From NCBI GenBank assembly GCA_944391855.1, contig CALXVB010000001.1, positions 22,054-86,053 of the forward strand: a stretch of DNA of 64,000 nucleotides. The letters run 5' to 3'. The stretch is from an uncultured Clostridia bacterium. GTDB taxonomy: Bacteria > Bacillota > Clostridia > TANB77 > CAG-508. Below, one piece after another: positions 9,490 through 19,000 of this stretch; position 1 is the stretch's first letter; the number at the start of each line of letters is the position of its first letter. The notes beneath the pieces were generated by a model that had not been told where the DNA came from, ran no database searches, and saw only the letters and a program-made list of their open reading frames with translations. The position numbers and the translations under genes are program-made.

Positions 9490-10983
9490 ATGGATAAAAT
9501 TTATATTCCGAAGCGGTTTAAAGGCAGAATAGGATACCACATTTTTGTGGATAGATACTGCAGGGCAGGTCCAGAACCTCCGTTCATTGAAGGGAGAAGG
9601 CTTAAGTCTTGGAATGAAACAATGCCAGATTGGCAGCCAGACCAAGACGGAGAGTACCGGAATGAGTATTATTACGGAGGAAATCTCCAAGGTATTATTC
9701 AAAAGCTTGCTTACATTTCTGAACTTTCAGCTAATTTACTGTATTTGAGCCCTATCTCAAAGACCCATACAAACCACCACTATGACGTGGAAGATCAACG
9801 AGTGATTGACCCGTATATTGGTACTTGGGATGACTTTATTGTCCTTTGCTATGAAGCTCACGATAGAAATATGCTTGTTGCAGTTGATTTGGTTTTTAAC
9901 CACATGGGTGCAAAGAGTGAATTTTTCCAAAGAGCTTTACAGGGCGATGAACGGTACAGAAATTGGTTCGAGTGGGACGAGAATGGTAATCCGGTTTACT
10001 GGTATGGCTTCAAGGATATGCCTCAAACCAACAAGTTTGATCCTGGCTATCAGGAATATGCTTGTGAGGTTGTCGAGAAGTATATCCGAGCGGGTGCTGA
10101 TTGCATACGGCTTGATTTAGGAGAGATTCTTCCCAAGGAATTTGTAGACAAAATCAAGAAAAAAGCAAGAAGTATCAATCCAGAAGTGCTTATCGTAAGT
10201 GAAATGTGGGACTTTGCTTTATTCAGAAGTAATCCGCAGATTTACGACGGGCAAGTGGACAGTGTGATGAACTATCCTTTGTCTGACGCAATTATCAGAT
10301 GGGTACGATATGGGAATCATCTTCACTTTAGTGAATGTATGAAAAGCCTAGCAAAGTATCCAGTTGGAGTACATGACGTTCTATGGAACCATTTGGACAC
10401 ACATGACACCCCAAGGGCTCTTAATATGCTTGATGGTAAAGGAATGCTAGAAAATCCTTTTGCAGGCAGAATATGGGATATCGAAGGTCCATGGAGAAAC
10501 AACTATGGCTTTGATACTTATGGCTTCAGAAAATGGGAATCTGAAAATGATTTCTGCTTGAATGAAGAGGCTGTTAAGAAGCTGGAACTTGCTGCAACTG
10601 CTCAGTTTTTGCTTAAGGGAATACCTATTATTTTCTCTGGAACAGAAGTTGGCATTTGCGGAAACAAGGACCCATTTAACCGGAAGCCATATCCATGGGA
10701 GAATGAAAATCTGTGGCTTAGGCAATTCTATGTGACGCTGGGCAAAGTAAGAAGGTCAAACAGAGACATTTTGGCAGAAGGTGATATGTACACGTGTGTT
10801 GATGAACGGATTCTTGAAATTGTTAGGAGAAGCGAAAACGGAATTATTGTAGCTTTTCTTAATAGAACAAATTTAAGGCATCAGCTTGACTTAAACTATC
10901 CAAACAGCAAAGTTATCTTTAGCCTAAATGGTAGCACGGATAAAATACTGCAACCATATGGTGGGGTTATTTGTCGATTTTAA
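9490..10983 (+). CDS. GH13 alpha-amylase family glycoside hydrolase
   Basis: 497 residues. The (beta/alpha)8 barrel has all four GH13 regions: I DLVFNH (D133-H138), II CIRLDL (R207, nucleophile D209), III VSEMWD (acid E238), IV LDTHDTPR (H305, D306). The N-terminal YHIFVDRYCRAG, YYGGNLQGI and THTNHHYD resemble the neopullulanase/cyclomaltodextrinase subgroup, but the extra N-terminal domain of that group is absent. There is no signal peptide, so it is cytosolic and likely acts on maltodextrins. Its base composition is richer in G+C than the neighbours, with frequent CGG, AAG and CTT codons, suggesting recent acquisition. RBS AAAGGAG. Confidence 0.9.
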   Translation: MDKIYIPKRFKGRIGYHIFVDRYCRAGPEPPFIEGRRLKSWNETMPDWQPDQDGEYRNEYYYGGNLQGIIQKLAYISELSANLLYLSPISKTHTNHHYDVEDQRVIDPYIGTWDDFIVLCYEAHDRNMLVAVDLVFNHMGAKSEFFQRALQGDERYRNWFEWDENGNPVYWYGFKDMPQTNKFDPGYQEYACEVVEKYIRAGADCIRLDLGEILPKEFVDKIKKKARSINPEVLIVSEMWDFALFRSNPQIYDGQVDSVMNYPLSDAIIRWVRYGNHLHFSECMKSLAKYPVGVHDVLWNHLDTHDTPRALNMLDGKGMLENPFAGRIWDIEGPWRNNYGFDTYGFRKWESENDFCLNEEAVKKLELAATAQFLLKGIPIIFSGTEVGICGNKDPFNRKPYPWENENLWLRQFYVTLGKVRRSNRDILAEGDMYTCVDERILEIVRRSENGIIVAFLNRTNLRHQLDLNYPNSKVIFSLNGSTDKILQPYGGVICRF

Positions 10984-11005
10984 GAATATAAAGAAAGGGG
11001 AAAAG

Positions 11006-11034
11006 TGCGAGGCCTAATAGGTCTCGCATTTTTA
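11006..11034 (+). terminator. Rho-independent terminator of GH13 gene
   Basis: TGCGAGGCC (11006-11014) pairs with GGTCTCGCA (11020-11028), followed by TTTTT. Confidence 0.85.
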
Positions 11035-11054
11035 ATGAAATTACCTTAAAAGTA

Positions 11055-11083
11055 TTGACATTTACATAAAAAAACAATATTAT
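11055..11083 (+). promoter_or_regulatory. strong sigma-A promoter
   Basis: TTGACA (11055-11060), 17-base spacer, TATTAT (11078-11083). The predicted transcript start near 11090 lies after the upstream ATG at 11088, which supports the later start codon for the epimerase gene. Confidence 0.8.
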
Positions 11084-11126
11084 ATATATGAATTTTGTAG
11101 ATTTTTGTAGAATAGGAGAGAGCCAA

Positions 11127-11996
11127 ATGTATGCTAAAATGCTAACCTCAAAAATGGGCGGTGAACTAGTAAGCTTTAAATTAAACGGCGAAGAAAAAGT
11201 TCATCAAGGACTAGATTGTGTAGACGAAAATGGAAAAGTATATTGGAAAAGACATTGGCCAGTATTATTTCCAGTAGTAGGTAAGCTAAAGAAAAATCAA
11301 ACAATTATAAATAGTAGAATATTTGAAATGCCACAGCATGGTTTTGCTAGAGATTTTGAGTTTGAGCCAATTACTAAATTAGATAACTTTCATTCTTATG
11401 TGCTAAAAAGTAATAAGATTACAAAAAACAGATATCCTTACGACTTTGAATTGTATACAACATATAGATTAGATGAAAACAAATTAACTACTATATATAA
11501 AGTTATAAATACAGGAGATACAACTCTTCCTTTCGGAATAGGTGGTCATCCGGCTTTTAAAATAGACCAAGAAGAATTGAAGAAAGGAAATTATTATTTA
11601 GAATTTGAAGAAGATGAAGATAAAATCCATTTTCTATACCTAGTTGACGGACTAGTAGGAACAGAATATGCAAGAAATACAATGCTTGATAAAAGAAGAC
11701 TTGCCATAGGTCCTACAACGTTTAATAATGATGCTTTAATAATGAAGGGAATAACTTCACACAAGATTAGCTTAAAGAATAAAGCAACAGGAAAAACATT
11801 ACTTACAATGGATTTTACAGGGTTTCCATATTTAGCTGTATGGTCTAAACCAAATGCACCGTTTGTATGTATAGAACCTTGGTACTCAACAGCAGATACC
11901 GTAAAGAGTACCGGTGTGTTTATCCAGAAACCAGATATAATATCATTAAAGCCGGACGAAACATTTGAATGTAAATATACAGTTGAGTTTTTTTAA
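11127..11996 (+). CDS. aldose 1-epimerase family protein (LacX-like)
   Basis: 289-residue galactose-mutarotase-like beta sandwich. The protein starts MYAKMLTSKMGGELVSFKLNGEE, like LacX proteins. It contains HWPVLFPVVGKL, PQHGFARDFEF with the family His-Gly, IGGHPAFKI with the second conserved His, and FVCIEPW with the acid residue. It probably interconverts alpha and beta sugar anomers. The start at 11127 is chosen because AGGAGAG (11114-11120) is correctly spaced and the promoter rules out the in-frame ATG at 11088. It follows the GH13 gene, but with its own promoter. Confidence 0.88.
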   Translation: MYAKMLTSKMGGELVSFKLNGEEKVHQGLDCVDENGKVYWKRHWPVLFPVVGKLKKNQTIINSRIFEMPQHGFARDFEFEPITKLDNFHSYVLKSNKITKNRYPYDFELYTTYRLDENKLTTIYKVINTGDTTLPFGIGGHPAFKIDQEELKKGNYYLEFEEDEDKIHFLYLVDGLVGTEYARNTMLDKRRLAIGPTTFNNDALIMKGITSHKISLKNKATGKTLLTMDFTGFPYLAVWSKPNAPFVCIEPWYSTADTVKSTGVFIQKPDIISLKPDETFECKYTVEFF

Positions 11997-12021
11997 GTAA
12001 AGTTTTAGGAGTTGATACATA

Positions 12022-12213
12022 ATGGGACAAATAATAAGCTTTATAGCTTTGATAATAGTAGCAGTGGGAGTAGTTATGGTATATGATGCAAGAAGCATAA
12101 CAAAAAGACTATTTGGATTCGGAGACCAAAATCAAGCTGCATGGGGATTAAAAATATTAGGATTTATAGTTGCAATAATAGGTGCGTTAATAATATATTT
12201 TAATATAGGATAG
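12022..12213 (+). CDS. small two-helix membrane protein
   Basis: 63 residues with two hydrophobic helices (IISFIALIIVAVGVVMVYDA and ILGFIVAIIGALIIYFNIG) joined by a polar loop SITKRLFGFGDQNQAAWG. It resembles short clostridial membrane proteins of unknown function. RBS AGGAGTTG. It lies 25 bases after the epimerase and shares its terminator. Confidence 0.75.
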   Translation: MGQIISFIALIIVAVGVVMVYDARSITKRLFGFGDQNQAAWGLKILGFIVAIIGALIIYFNIG

Positions 12214-12220
12214 ATATGAA

Positions 12221-12268
12221 AAATTACTGTAGGTTAAGTTTTTACTTAAACTATAGTAATTTTTTTGA
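12221..12268 (+). terminator. Rho-independent terminator
   Basis: AAATTACTGTAG (12221-12232) pairs with CTATAGTAATTT (12251-12262), with inner TTAAGT/ACTTAA, followed by T's. Confidence 0.85.
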
Positions 12269-12276
12269 TATTTTTT

Positions 12277-12332
12277 AACCTGTCCCAAAAGGTAACAGAA
12301 GTGGCAACTTGGTGCCAGGCACCAAAGTGACA
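12277..12332. repeat. 56-bp REP-like element containing GGTGCCAGGCACC
   Basis: Begins AACCTGTCCC and ends AGTGACA, with the palindrome GGTGCCAGGCACC inside. It matches 17465-17520 (inside mfd) over the same 56 bases with few differences, and 39192-39247 in reverse orientation. The rest of the gap up to 12690 holds only the hairpin below and a promoter. Confidence 0.85.
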
Positions 12333-12402
12333 TTGTTTATATAGTATTTTTGTCATTTTTTATAACTAAAAATTCAGGATAAAGTTTACTAATAAAAAAT
12401 AA

Positions 12403-12428
12403 AAGGGGCAACAAAAAAAGTGCCCCTT
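12403..12428. other. isolated stem-loop
   Basis: AAGGGGCA (12403-12410) and TGCCCCTT (12421-12428) form an 8-bp stem with an A-rich loop. There is no T tract on either side, so it is not a clear terminator. Role unknown. Confidence 0.4.
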
Positions 12429-12609
12429 ACACATAAATAGGCACAACTATCACTAATATATAAATACAAAATTACGACAAATTCATTATACTAAAAGAAA
12501 AATAAAAATTCAAGAGAAAATGTAAAAAAATATAAAATTACGGTAGGAGTATTAAAAGGATTACGCAAATGTTTCACTACAATTGTGAATAACTTTTTTC
12601 TATCTATTA

Positions 12610-12638
12610 TTGCAGAAAATATCTTTTTATGATATAGT
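12610..12638 (+). promoter_or_regulatory. sigma-A promoter for GH18 gene
   Basis: TTGCAG (12610-12615), 17-base spacer, TATAGT (12633-12638), 51 bases before the ATG. Confidence 0.6.
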
Positions 12639-12689
12639 GAGCAATGTAAAACAAAATTAATAAAAATAATATAAAATAGGAGAAAAGAT

Positions 12690-14399
12690 ATGCCTAAAAG
12701 AGCTAAAAGAGAAGAAAAAATAAAAGGAAAATGGTTATATAAATTTATAGTTGTAGCTTTATTTGTAGCAGCCGTGTTTTTTGTTTTAAAATATGCACCA
12801 AACTATGTAAATACAGAAATAGCAGATAAAGTAAACCTAGTTATAAACAATAGTAATGTAACAGGAGACTTAAAAAAGGACGTGCTTATAGAAGATGGAG
12901 TAATATATATAGCAATGGAGGATATTTCAAATTTCTTTGACCCATATATATACTATGATGAAAAATATAACCAAGTAATTACTACTTCTGATAATCAAAT
13001 TACAAGTATGGTTGTGGGAGAAAACACCATGGTAAATAACGGTTCTAGTGTATCTACTTCAGGAACTATATTGCAAAAAGATGACACATTATATATTCCA
13101 TTTTCTAGCTTTAAGGATACATACAATGTAGAAATAGCATATATAGAAGAGACAAATACGATAACAGTGGACTCAAAAGATAGAAAATATGTTGTAGCAG
13201 ACAGCAAAAAAGCAAATAGTGTAAAAGCATACCCTACAATGTTTTCAAGAACTGTTGACAAATTAGAAAAACAAGAAACAGTTACAGTTGTGCAAAATGA
13301 CGAAAATCAAAATAATGTAGTTGATGGTTGGGTAGAGATAAGGACAGATATAGGGAAAATTGGTTATGTAAAAGAAGATAGCTTAATAAATGAATTAGCA
13401 ACAAGAGAAGCTATAGAAAAGAAAAGTCAAATAGAAGGCAAAATAAGTATGGTATGGGATTACTATTATGAATATTCTTCTGTACCAGATAGAACAGGTA
13501 CAGACATACAAGGTGTTAATGTAATGAGTCCAACATTTTTTACTTTGGTAGATGAGGGAAGAGGAGAAGTTAGTGATAATGCCGGAGAAGACGGAAAAGC
13601 ATATGTAGAGTGGGCACATTCGAATGGATATATGGTATGGCCAAGTATTTCAAATAACTCATATATTGAAACTACTTCAGAGATAATGAGGGACTATAAC
13701 TTAAGACATGATTTAATAGAAAATATAATTAGCTTAATAATGGAATATGATTTAGATGGAATTAATATAGATTTTGAATATATGCATGATGAAGATAAAG
13801 ACTTATTCTCAAGATTTATAATAGAGTTAAAACCACGATTAAGCGAAATAGGAAAAGTATTATCAGTAGACGTTACAGCACCTGATGGAAGTGAAGAATG
13901 GTCTTTATGTTTTGACAGACATGTAATAGGTGACGTAGCAGATTATATAGTATTTATGGCATATGACCAAAATGGAGACTCTTCGCTTGAACCAGGAACA
14001 AATGCAGGATATGATTGGGTAAAAGCAAATATTGATAAATTTTTGGGACAAGAAGGAGTAGATGCGGATAAAATTATTTTAGGAATACCATTCTATACAA
14101 GAGTATGGGAAGAACAAAATGGAGAAATTGTAGAAATCTGGAGAGTAGATATGAAGTCATTAGATGAAATAATTCCAGAAAGTGTAGAAAGAATATGGGA
14201 TGATGACCTAAAACAATACTATGTCCAATATGTAGAAGATGGTATAACAAATAAAATATGGATTGAAGATGAAGAATCAATAAAAGCAAAATTATCTTTA
14301 GTAAATGAATATAATTTGGCTGGTGCGGCATATTGGGAAAAGGATAGAGAGCCAGACTCTATCTGGCCAGTCATATCAGACGCTTTGGATGTAGAATAA
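12690..14399 (+). CDS. membrane-anchored GH18 glycosidase-like protein with SH3 domain (YaaH/SleL type)
   Basis: 569 residues. An N-terminal transmembrane anchor (FIVVALFVAAVFFVLKYA) leads to a domain resembling the copper amine oxidase N-terminal module (DVLIEDGVIYIAMEDISNFF ... DDTLYIPFSSFKD), then a bacterial SH3-like segment (VKAYPTMFSRTVDKLEKQETVTVV ... GWVEIRTDIGKIGYVKEDSL), then a GH18 barrel. The catalytic DxxDxDxE motif is DGINIDFE, followed by VDVTAPDGS and DYIVFMAYDQ, so it looks active. Relatives are spore cortex or cell-wall N-acetylglucosaminidases such as YaaH/SleL. The substrate is inferred to be peptidoglycan outside the membrane. Confidence 0.88.
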   Translation: MPKRAKREEKIKGKWLYKFIVVALFVAAVFFVLKYAPNYVNTEIADKVNLVINNSNVTGDLKKDVLIEDGVIYIAMEDISNFFDPYIYYDEKYNQVITTSDNQITSMVVGENTMVNNGSSVSTSGTILQKDDTLYIPFSSFKDTYNVEIAYIEETNTITVDSKDRKYVVADSKKANSVKAYPTMFSRTVDKLEKQETVTVVQNDENQNNVVDGWVEIRTDIGKIGYVKEDSLINELATREAIEKKSQIEGKISMVWDYYYEYSSVPDRTGTDIQGVNVMSPTFFTLVDEGRGEVSDNAGEDGKAYVEWAHSNGYMVWPSISNNSYIETTSEIMRDYNLRHDLIENIISLIMEYDLDGINIDFEYMHDEDKDLFSRFIIELKPRLSEIGKVLSVDVTAPDGSEEWSLCFDRHVIGDVADYIVFMAYDQNGDSSLEPGTNAGYDWVKANIDKFLGQEGVDADKIILGIPFYTRVWEEQNGEIVEIWRVDMKSLDEIIPESVERIWDDDLKQYYVQYVEDGITNKIWIEDEESIKAKLSLVNEYNLAGAAYWEKDREPDSIWPVISDALDVE

Positions 14400-14425
14400 T
14401 TTTATATAAAAAGAAGTCATAAATT

Positions 14426-14476
14426 AAACCTCGCTTACATAAACTTAAGACAAGTATATGTAAGAAGAGGTTTTTT
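14426..14476 (+). terminator. terminator hairpin overlapping next gene's RBS
   Basis: AAACCTCGCTTACATA (14426-14441) pairs with TATGTAAGAAGAGGTTT (14457-14473) except for a central mismatch, followed by T's. AGAGG in the right arm is also the only plausible Shine-Dalgarno for the ATG at 14477. Confidence 0.7.
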
Positions 14477-15409
14477 ATGGTTGTTGGATATATAAAAGAA
14501 GAAAATATAGATAGTGGAATTTTTCAAAAAATAAAAGGAGTAGAAATAAGAAAATTTGACAATAATTATGTAATAGCAATATCAAATAAAGATAAAAGCT
14601 GGCTAAAAAAGAGATTAGTTAAAAATATAGAAAAACTAAAAATAGAAGCTTTAGTATTTGGAAATCAGTTAGAAGGAAGTTTTAAAGAAGAAATTTGTAC
14701 TATGCTTGGAAGAAGAAAGCTTCAAATAATAAACGGCAAATTATTAATGGAATATATGGAATATGAAATTGTAAAATACATTATAAACAAACAAGGAACA
14801 AATACAAAAAAAGAAGATATATATATCATTTTCAAAAAAGAAGATGGGTTAGATTTAAACTTTCTTAAAAGATTTATAGAGAATTTTAAAGTAACTAATA
14901 TAGTTACAAATGATATAGAAAGATTAAAAAATGTACAAGAGAATTTGCTAGAAAATGACGGAATATTAATAGCTGTTTCAAACAATAAGAAAAAAGCACT
15001 AAAAAGAGCAAAGTATATCATAAATGTAAATTTAAACAAAGAAGAACTAGAAAAATATACAATTAATCGAAATAGCATAATAATAAATATACGAGAAAAT
15101 GTAAAGTATAATAGCTCTAGTTTTGATGGAATAAACATAAACTATTTTAATATATCATGTCCTGATGAATATATAGAAAAACTTGAGCAGATAGGTGATA
15201 TAGAAACAAAATTTGACCTAGTAAAGTTATATGAAAGCATACTTTTATGTAATAACATACAAAAACAAGAGCTAGAAGCTATATATGAAAGAATAAATGA
15301 GGATGGCATATATGTAACTGAATTAATTGGCAATAATGGACTGATATCGGATGAAGAGTTACAGAAAATTCACAAAGCGAATCTTGACAAAATGCGAAAA
15401 TTAGTTTAA
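14477..15409 (+). CDS. hypothetical protein
   Basis: 310 residues, not recognised. It is cytosolic (no signal peptide or membrane helix), Lys/Ile/Asn-rich, and begins MVVGYIKEENIDSGIFQKI. Alternating beta/alpha segments such as IEALVFGNQL, KEDIYIIFKKED, VTNIVTNDIERL and GILIAVSNNKKKALKRAKYIINVNL suggest a Rossmann-like core, but I see no nucleotide-binding glycine loop. The last 60 residues (IGDIETKFDLVKLYESILL...) look helical. Its start codon is next to the upstream terminator. It precedes greA. Confidence 0.7.
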   Translation: MVVGYIKEENIDSGIFQKIKGVEIRKFDNNYVIAISNKDKSWLKKRLVKNIEKLKIEALVFGNQLEGSFKEEICTMLGRRKLQIINGKLLMEYMEYEIVKYIINKQGTNTKKEDIYIIFKKEDGLDLNFLKRFIENFKVTNIVTNDIERLKNVQENLLENDGILIAVSNNKKKALKRAKYIINVNLNKEELEKYTINRNSIIINIRENVKYNSSSFDGININYFNISCPDEYIEKLEQIGDIETKFDLVKLYESILLCNNIQKQELEAIYERINEDGIYVTELIGNNGLISDEELQKIHKANLDKMRKLV

Positions 15410-15419
15410 TATATATCAA

Positions 15420-15477
15420 GTTGTTTTGAGCACGTTATTTTTTGTGCAAAATTATGCTAAAAGCATAATAAAACAAC
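15420..15477 (+). other. three-way-junction leader upstream of greA
   Basis: Outer stem GTTGTTTT (15420-15427) with AAAACAAC (15470-15477). It encloses two hairpins, GCAC/GTGC (15430-15433 and 15444-15447) and TTATGCT/AGCATAA (15452-15458 and 15462-15468). It may be a regulatory leader of greA or a terminator of the preceding gene. Confidence 0.45.
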
Positions 15478-15508
15478 GATTTTCTTTTACAAAAAGGAGG
15501 GAGACCAA

Positions 15509-15988
15509 ATGGAAAACGAGAAAGAAGTTTTATTAACTCAAGAAGGTTATGACAACTTAGAAAAAGAGTTAGAATATTTAACAACAGAAAAAAGAGGTGA
15601 AATTGCTGAAAGAATAAAAATAGCTTTAGGATTTGGAGATTTATCAGAAAATTCAGAATATGATGAAGCTAAAAATGCTCAGGCTGCAAATGAGACAAAA
15701 ATAGCAGAGCTTGAGAACAAGCTTAGATATGCTAAAATTATAGATGAATCTGAAATAGATACTAAAACAGTTCAAGTAGGAAATACAGTTAAAGTTTTAG
15801 ATATGGAATTTAATGAAGAAGAGTCATATACAATAGTTGGCTCAACAGAAGTTGATTTAGCACAAAATAAAATATCAAATGAATCTCCAATAGGAGTAGC
15901 TCTTATGGGTGCTAAAAAAGGTCAAGTAGTAGAAGCACAAGCACCAGCAGGTGTTATAAAATATAAAATTATTTCAATATCAAAATAG
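15509..15988 (+). CDS. greA: transcription elongation factor GreA
   Basis: 159 residues, the normal length. The N-terminal antiparallel coiled coil enters the RNA polymerase secondary channel to stimulate cleavage of backtracked RNA; the tip acidic pair is in [17 protein letters not shown]. The C-terminal FKBP-like domain includes [44 protein letters not shown]. It sits 32 bases before mfd, a natural pairing of two factors that act on stalled polymerase. Confidence 0.96.
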   Translation: MENEKEVLLTQEGYDNLEKELEYLTTEKRGEIAERIKIALGFGDLSENSEYDEAKNAQAANETKIAELENKLRYAKIIDESEIDTKTVQVGNTVKVLDMEFNEEESYTIVGSTEVDLAQNKISNESPIGVALMGAKKGQVVEAQAPAGVIKYKIISISK

Positions 15989-16020
15989 TTTGTATAAAAA
16001 AGTGCTAAAAAGGTGATAGC

Positions 16021-19000
16021 ATGAAAAATGAGATTATACAAAGCTTACAAGAGTTAGACAAATTCAAAGAACTTACAGAGCAAATTAAATTGAAAAAAAC
16101 CCCGATAAATATATCGGGGTTAGTATTCGTTGGAAAATCACATATTATTTCTGCCTTGAAAGAAGAAACAAAAAGACCAATTTGTGTTATAACATACAAC
16201 GAATTGCAAGCTAAAAACATGGTAAAAGATTTACGATATTTTACTGATAAGGTAGAATATTTTGGAAAAAGAGAAATTGCTTCGTATGATTATGTATCAG
16301 AAAGTAAAGACTTACCATTTGCAAGAATTGACATATTAAACAAATTAAAGGATAAAGACGTAAATATAGTTGTAACGACAATAGAAGCAATAATGCAAAG
16401 CATGATACCAGAAAAAATACTATATAAAAACATTCTTACATTTACAGTAGGAAACATGTTTGAAAATATAGGCTTTACAGGAAAGAAAAATCTAAATAAC
16501 CTAAAGAAGCTATTATTACTAATGGGCTATGAAAGAAATAATCTAGTAGAAGGAAGAGGTCAATTTAGTATAAGAGGCGGAATTGTAGATATTGGTCTTA
16601 CGGAAAAAACAGGTGTAAGAATAGAGTTTTGGGGAGATGAAGTAGACTCAATTAGATATTTTAGCTTATCTTCACAAAGAACAACGGAAATGACAGACAA
16701 AATAACAATATATCCAGCACATGAATACATTTTGAACTATGAAAGAGATGCCTCAAGAGAAGAGGAAATAATACCAGAATACTCTGAAATTGTATCTAAC
16801 ATATGTAAGCAGATAAAAGAAAAATACATTTTAGAAAATAAAGAGAAAACTAGCAGTAATATAGAAGATATTACTGCTAATAGTGCTGCATATGAAAAAA
16901 ACAGTAATAATGTTCATATAAATGATAAATCAAAAGCAAAGGTAGAAGAAGATATAGAAGCAATACAAAACGGAGAATACATTAGCAAAATAGATAAATA
17001 TTTTAATGAATTTTATGAAAACGTTGGTAATTTTTTGGAATATCTACCTAAAAATATTTTACTCTGTATAGACGAAAATACAAAAATAGTACAAAGAGCA
17101 GAAAATATTTTAATAGAAAATAATAATTTAATAAAATCATTAGTAGAAAAAGAAAGATTCATTCCAGAAGGAATACTAAACGTAAGCAATTTTAATATAG
17201 AAAATTGGAATAATATATATAGCGAAAAGCAAACAATATATTTAGAAGAAAACAATAGCAAAACAGAAAATAAGTTTGAATTTAATTATAGACAAATAAA
17301 TGTATATAAATCAGAATTAGAAATACTAAAAGATGATATAAAAAAATGGCAAAAAGAAAATAAAAACATAATAATACTAGCAGGTGGAAAAGAAGGGGCA
17401 GAAAAAGCAAAAGAACTTGTCGGATTTGGGGACAGGTCTATTTCCGACAACTCTGTCGCTTTTGAACCTGTCCCTAAAGGTGACAAAAGTGGCAGTTTGG
17501 TGCCAGGCACCAAAGTGACAACTGGGGGACTTTCTTCTGGTTTTGAGTGTTATGATGCTAATTTAGTTGTTGTGAGTCTAGCAGAGGCTTTTGAGGGTGA
17601 GATTAAGAAGAAAAAGTCTAGCCCTACTTTTAGGCAAGGAGAGAAAATTGTTTTTGCTGATTTAAAGTCAGGAGATTATGTAGTACATAAAACACATGGT
17701 ATTGGCGAGTTCGTCGGTGTAAATACTATTGAAGCAGATGGAGTTACAAAGGATTATATAAAAATCAGATATAAAAATAATGATATACTCTATGTTCCAA
17801 CTAATAACTTGGATAATGTAAGAAAATATATTGGTGGTGGAGATTCGGCACCTACTCTTAACAGACTCGGAAGTAAAGAGTGGAGTAATACTAAAGCACG
17901 TGTAAAGAAGAATTTGAGAGAAGTCGCAAAAGACTTAATAGAGCTATATGCTAAAAGACAAAAGATTAAAGGATATTCTTTTAGCAAAGATACTGATTGG
18001 CAAAAACAGTTTGAAGAGGAGTTTCCTTATCAAGAGACAGATGACCAATTAAGATGTATAGATGAAGTAAAAAAAGATATGGAAGAGCAAAGACCTATGG
18101 ATAGGCTTCTTTGTGGAGACGTTGGCTATGGAAAAACAGAGGTAGCTATAAGAGCGGCTTTTAAAGCAGTTATGGATCATAAACAAGTGGCATATCTAGT
18201 TCCAACTACAATACTTGCAAATCAACAATATGAAGGCTTTAAGTCAAGGATGGAGAATTTTGGAGTAAATGTAGAACTTTTGAACAGATTCAGAACTAAG
18301 AAAGAGCAAAATGAAGTTATTAAAAAGCTAAAACTAGGAGATATTGACGTTGTTGTTGGAACTCACAGGCTATTAAGCGAAGACGTAATTTTTAAAGATT
18401 TAGGCTTACTTATAATAGATGAGGAACACAGATTTGGCGTAAAAGACAAAGAAAAGATAAAAAAATTAAAAACAAGTGTAGACGTACTTACAATGACAGC
18501 AACACCTATTCCAAGAACTCTTCACATGTCTATCCTAGGTGTTCGTGATATGTCAGTTATATACGAACCACCACAAAATAGAAGACCTGTTCAAACTTAT
18601 GTATTAGAATATGATGCAGAAGTTATAAAAGAAGCAATAACAAAAGAACTAGAAAGAGAAGGGCAGGTATTTTATTTATACAATAATGTGGAAAATATTT
18701 CTAAAAAAGCAATGGATATACAAGAACTAGTGCCAGAATCCAAAGTAGAATTTGCACATGGCAAGATGAGTGGCAGAGAACTTGAAAACATAATGGAACG
18801 CTTTATAAATAAAGAAATAAATGTGCTTGTATGTACTACAATACTAGAATCTGGAATAGATATACCAAATGCAAATACAATAATTGTGGAAAATGCAGAT
18901 AGATTAGGATTAGCACAGCTATATCAGATAAGAGGAAGAGTTGGTAGAAGTAATAAACAAGCATATGCATATGTAACATATAAAAGAGACAAACTATTGT

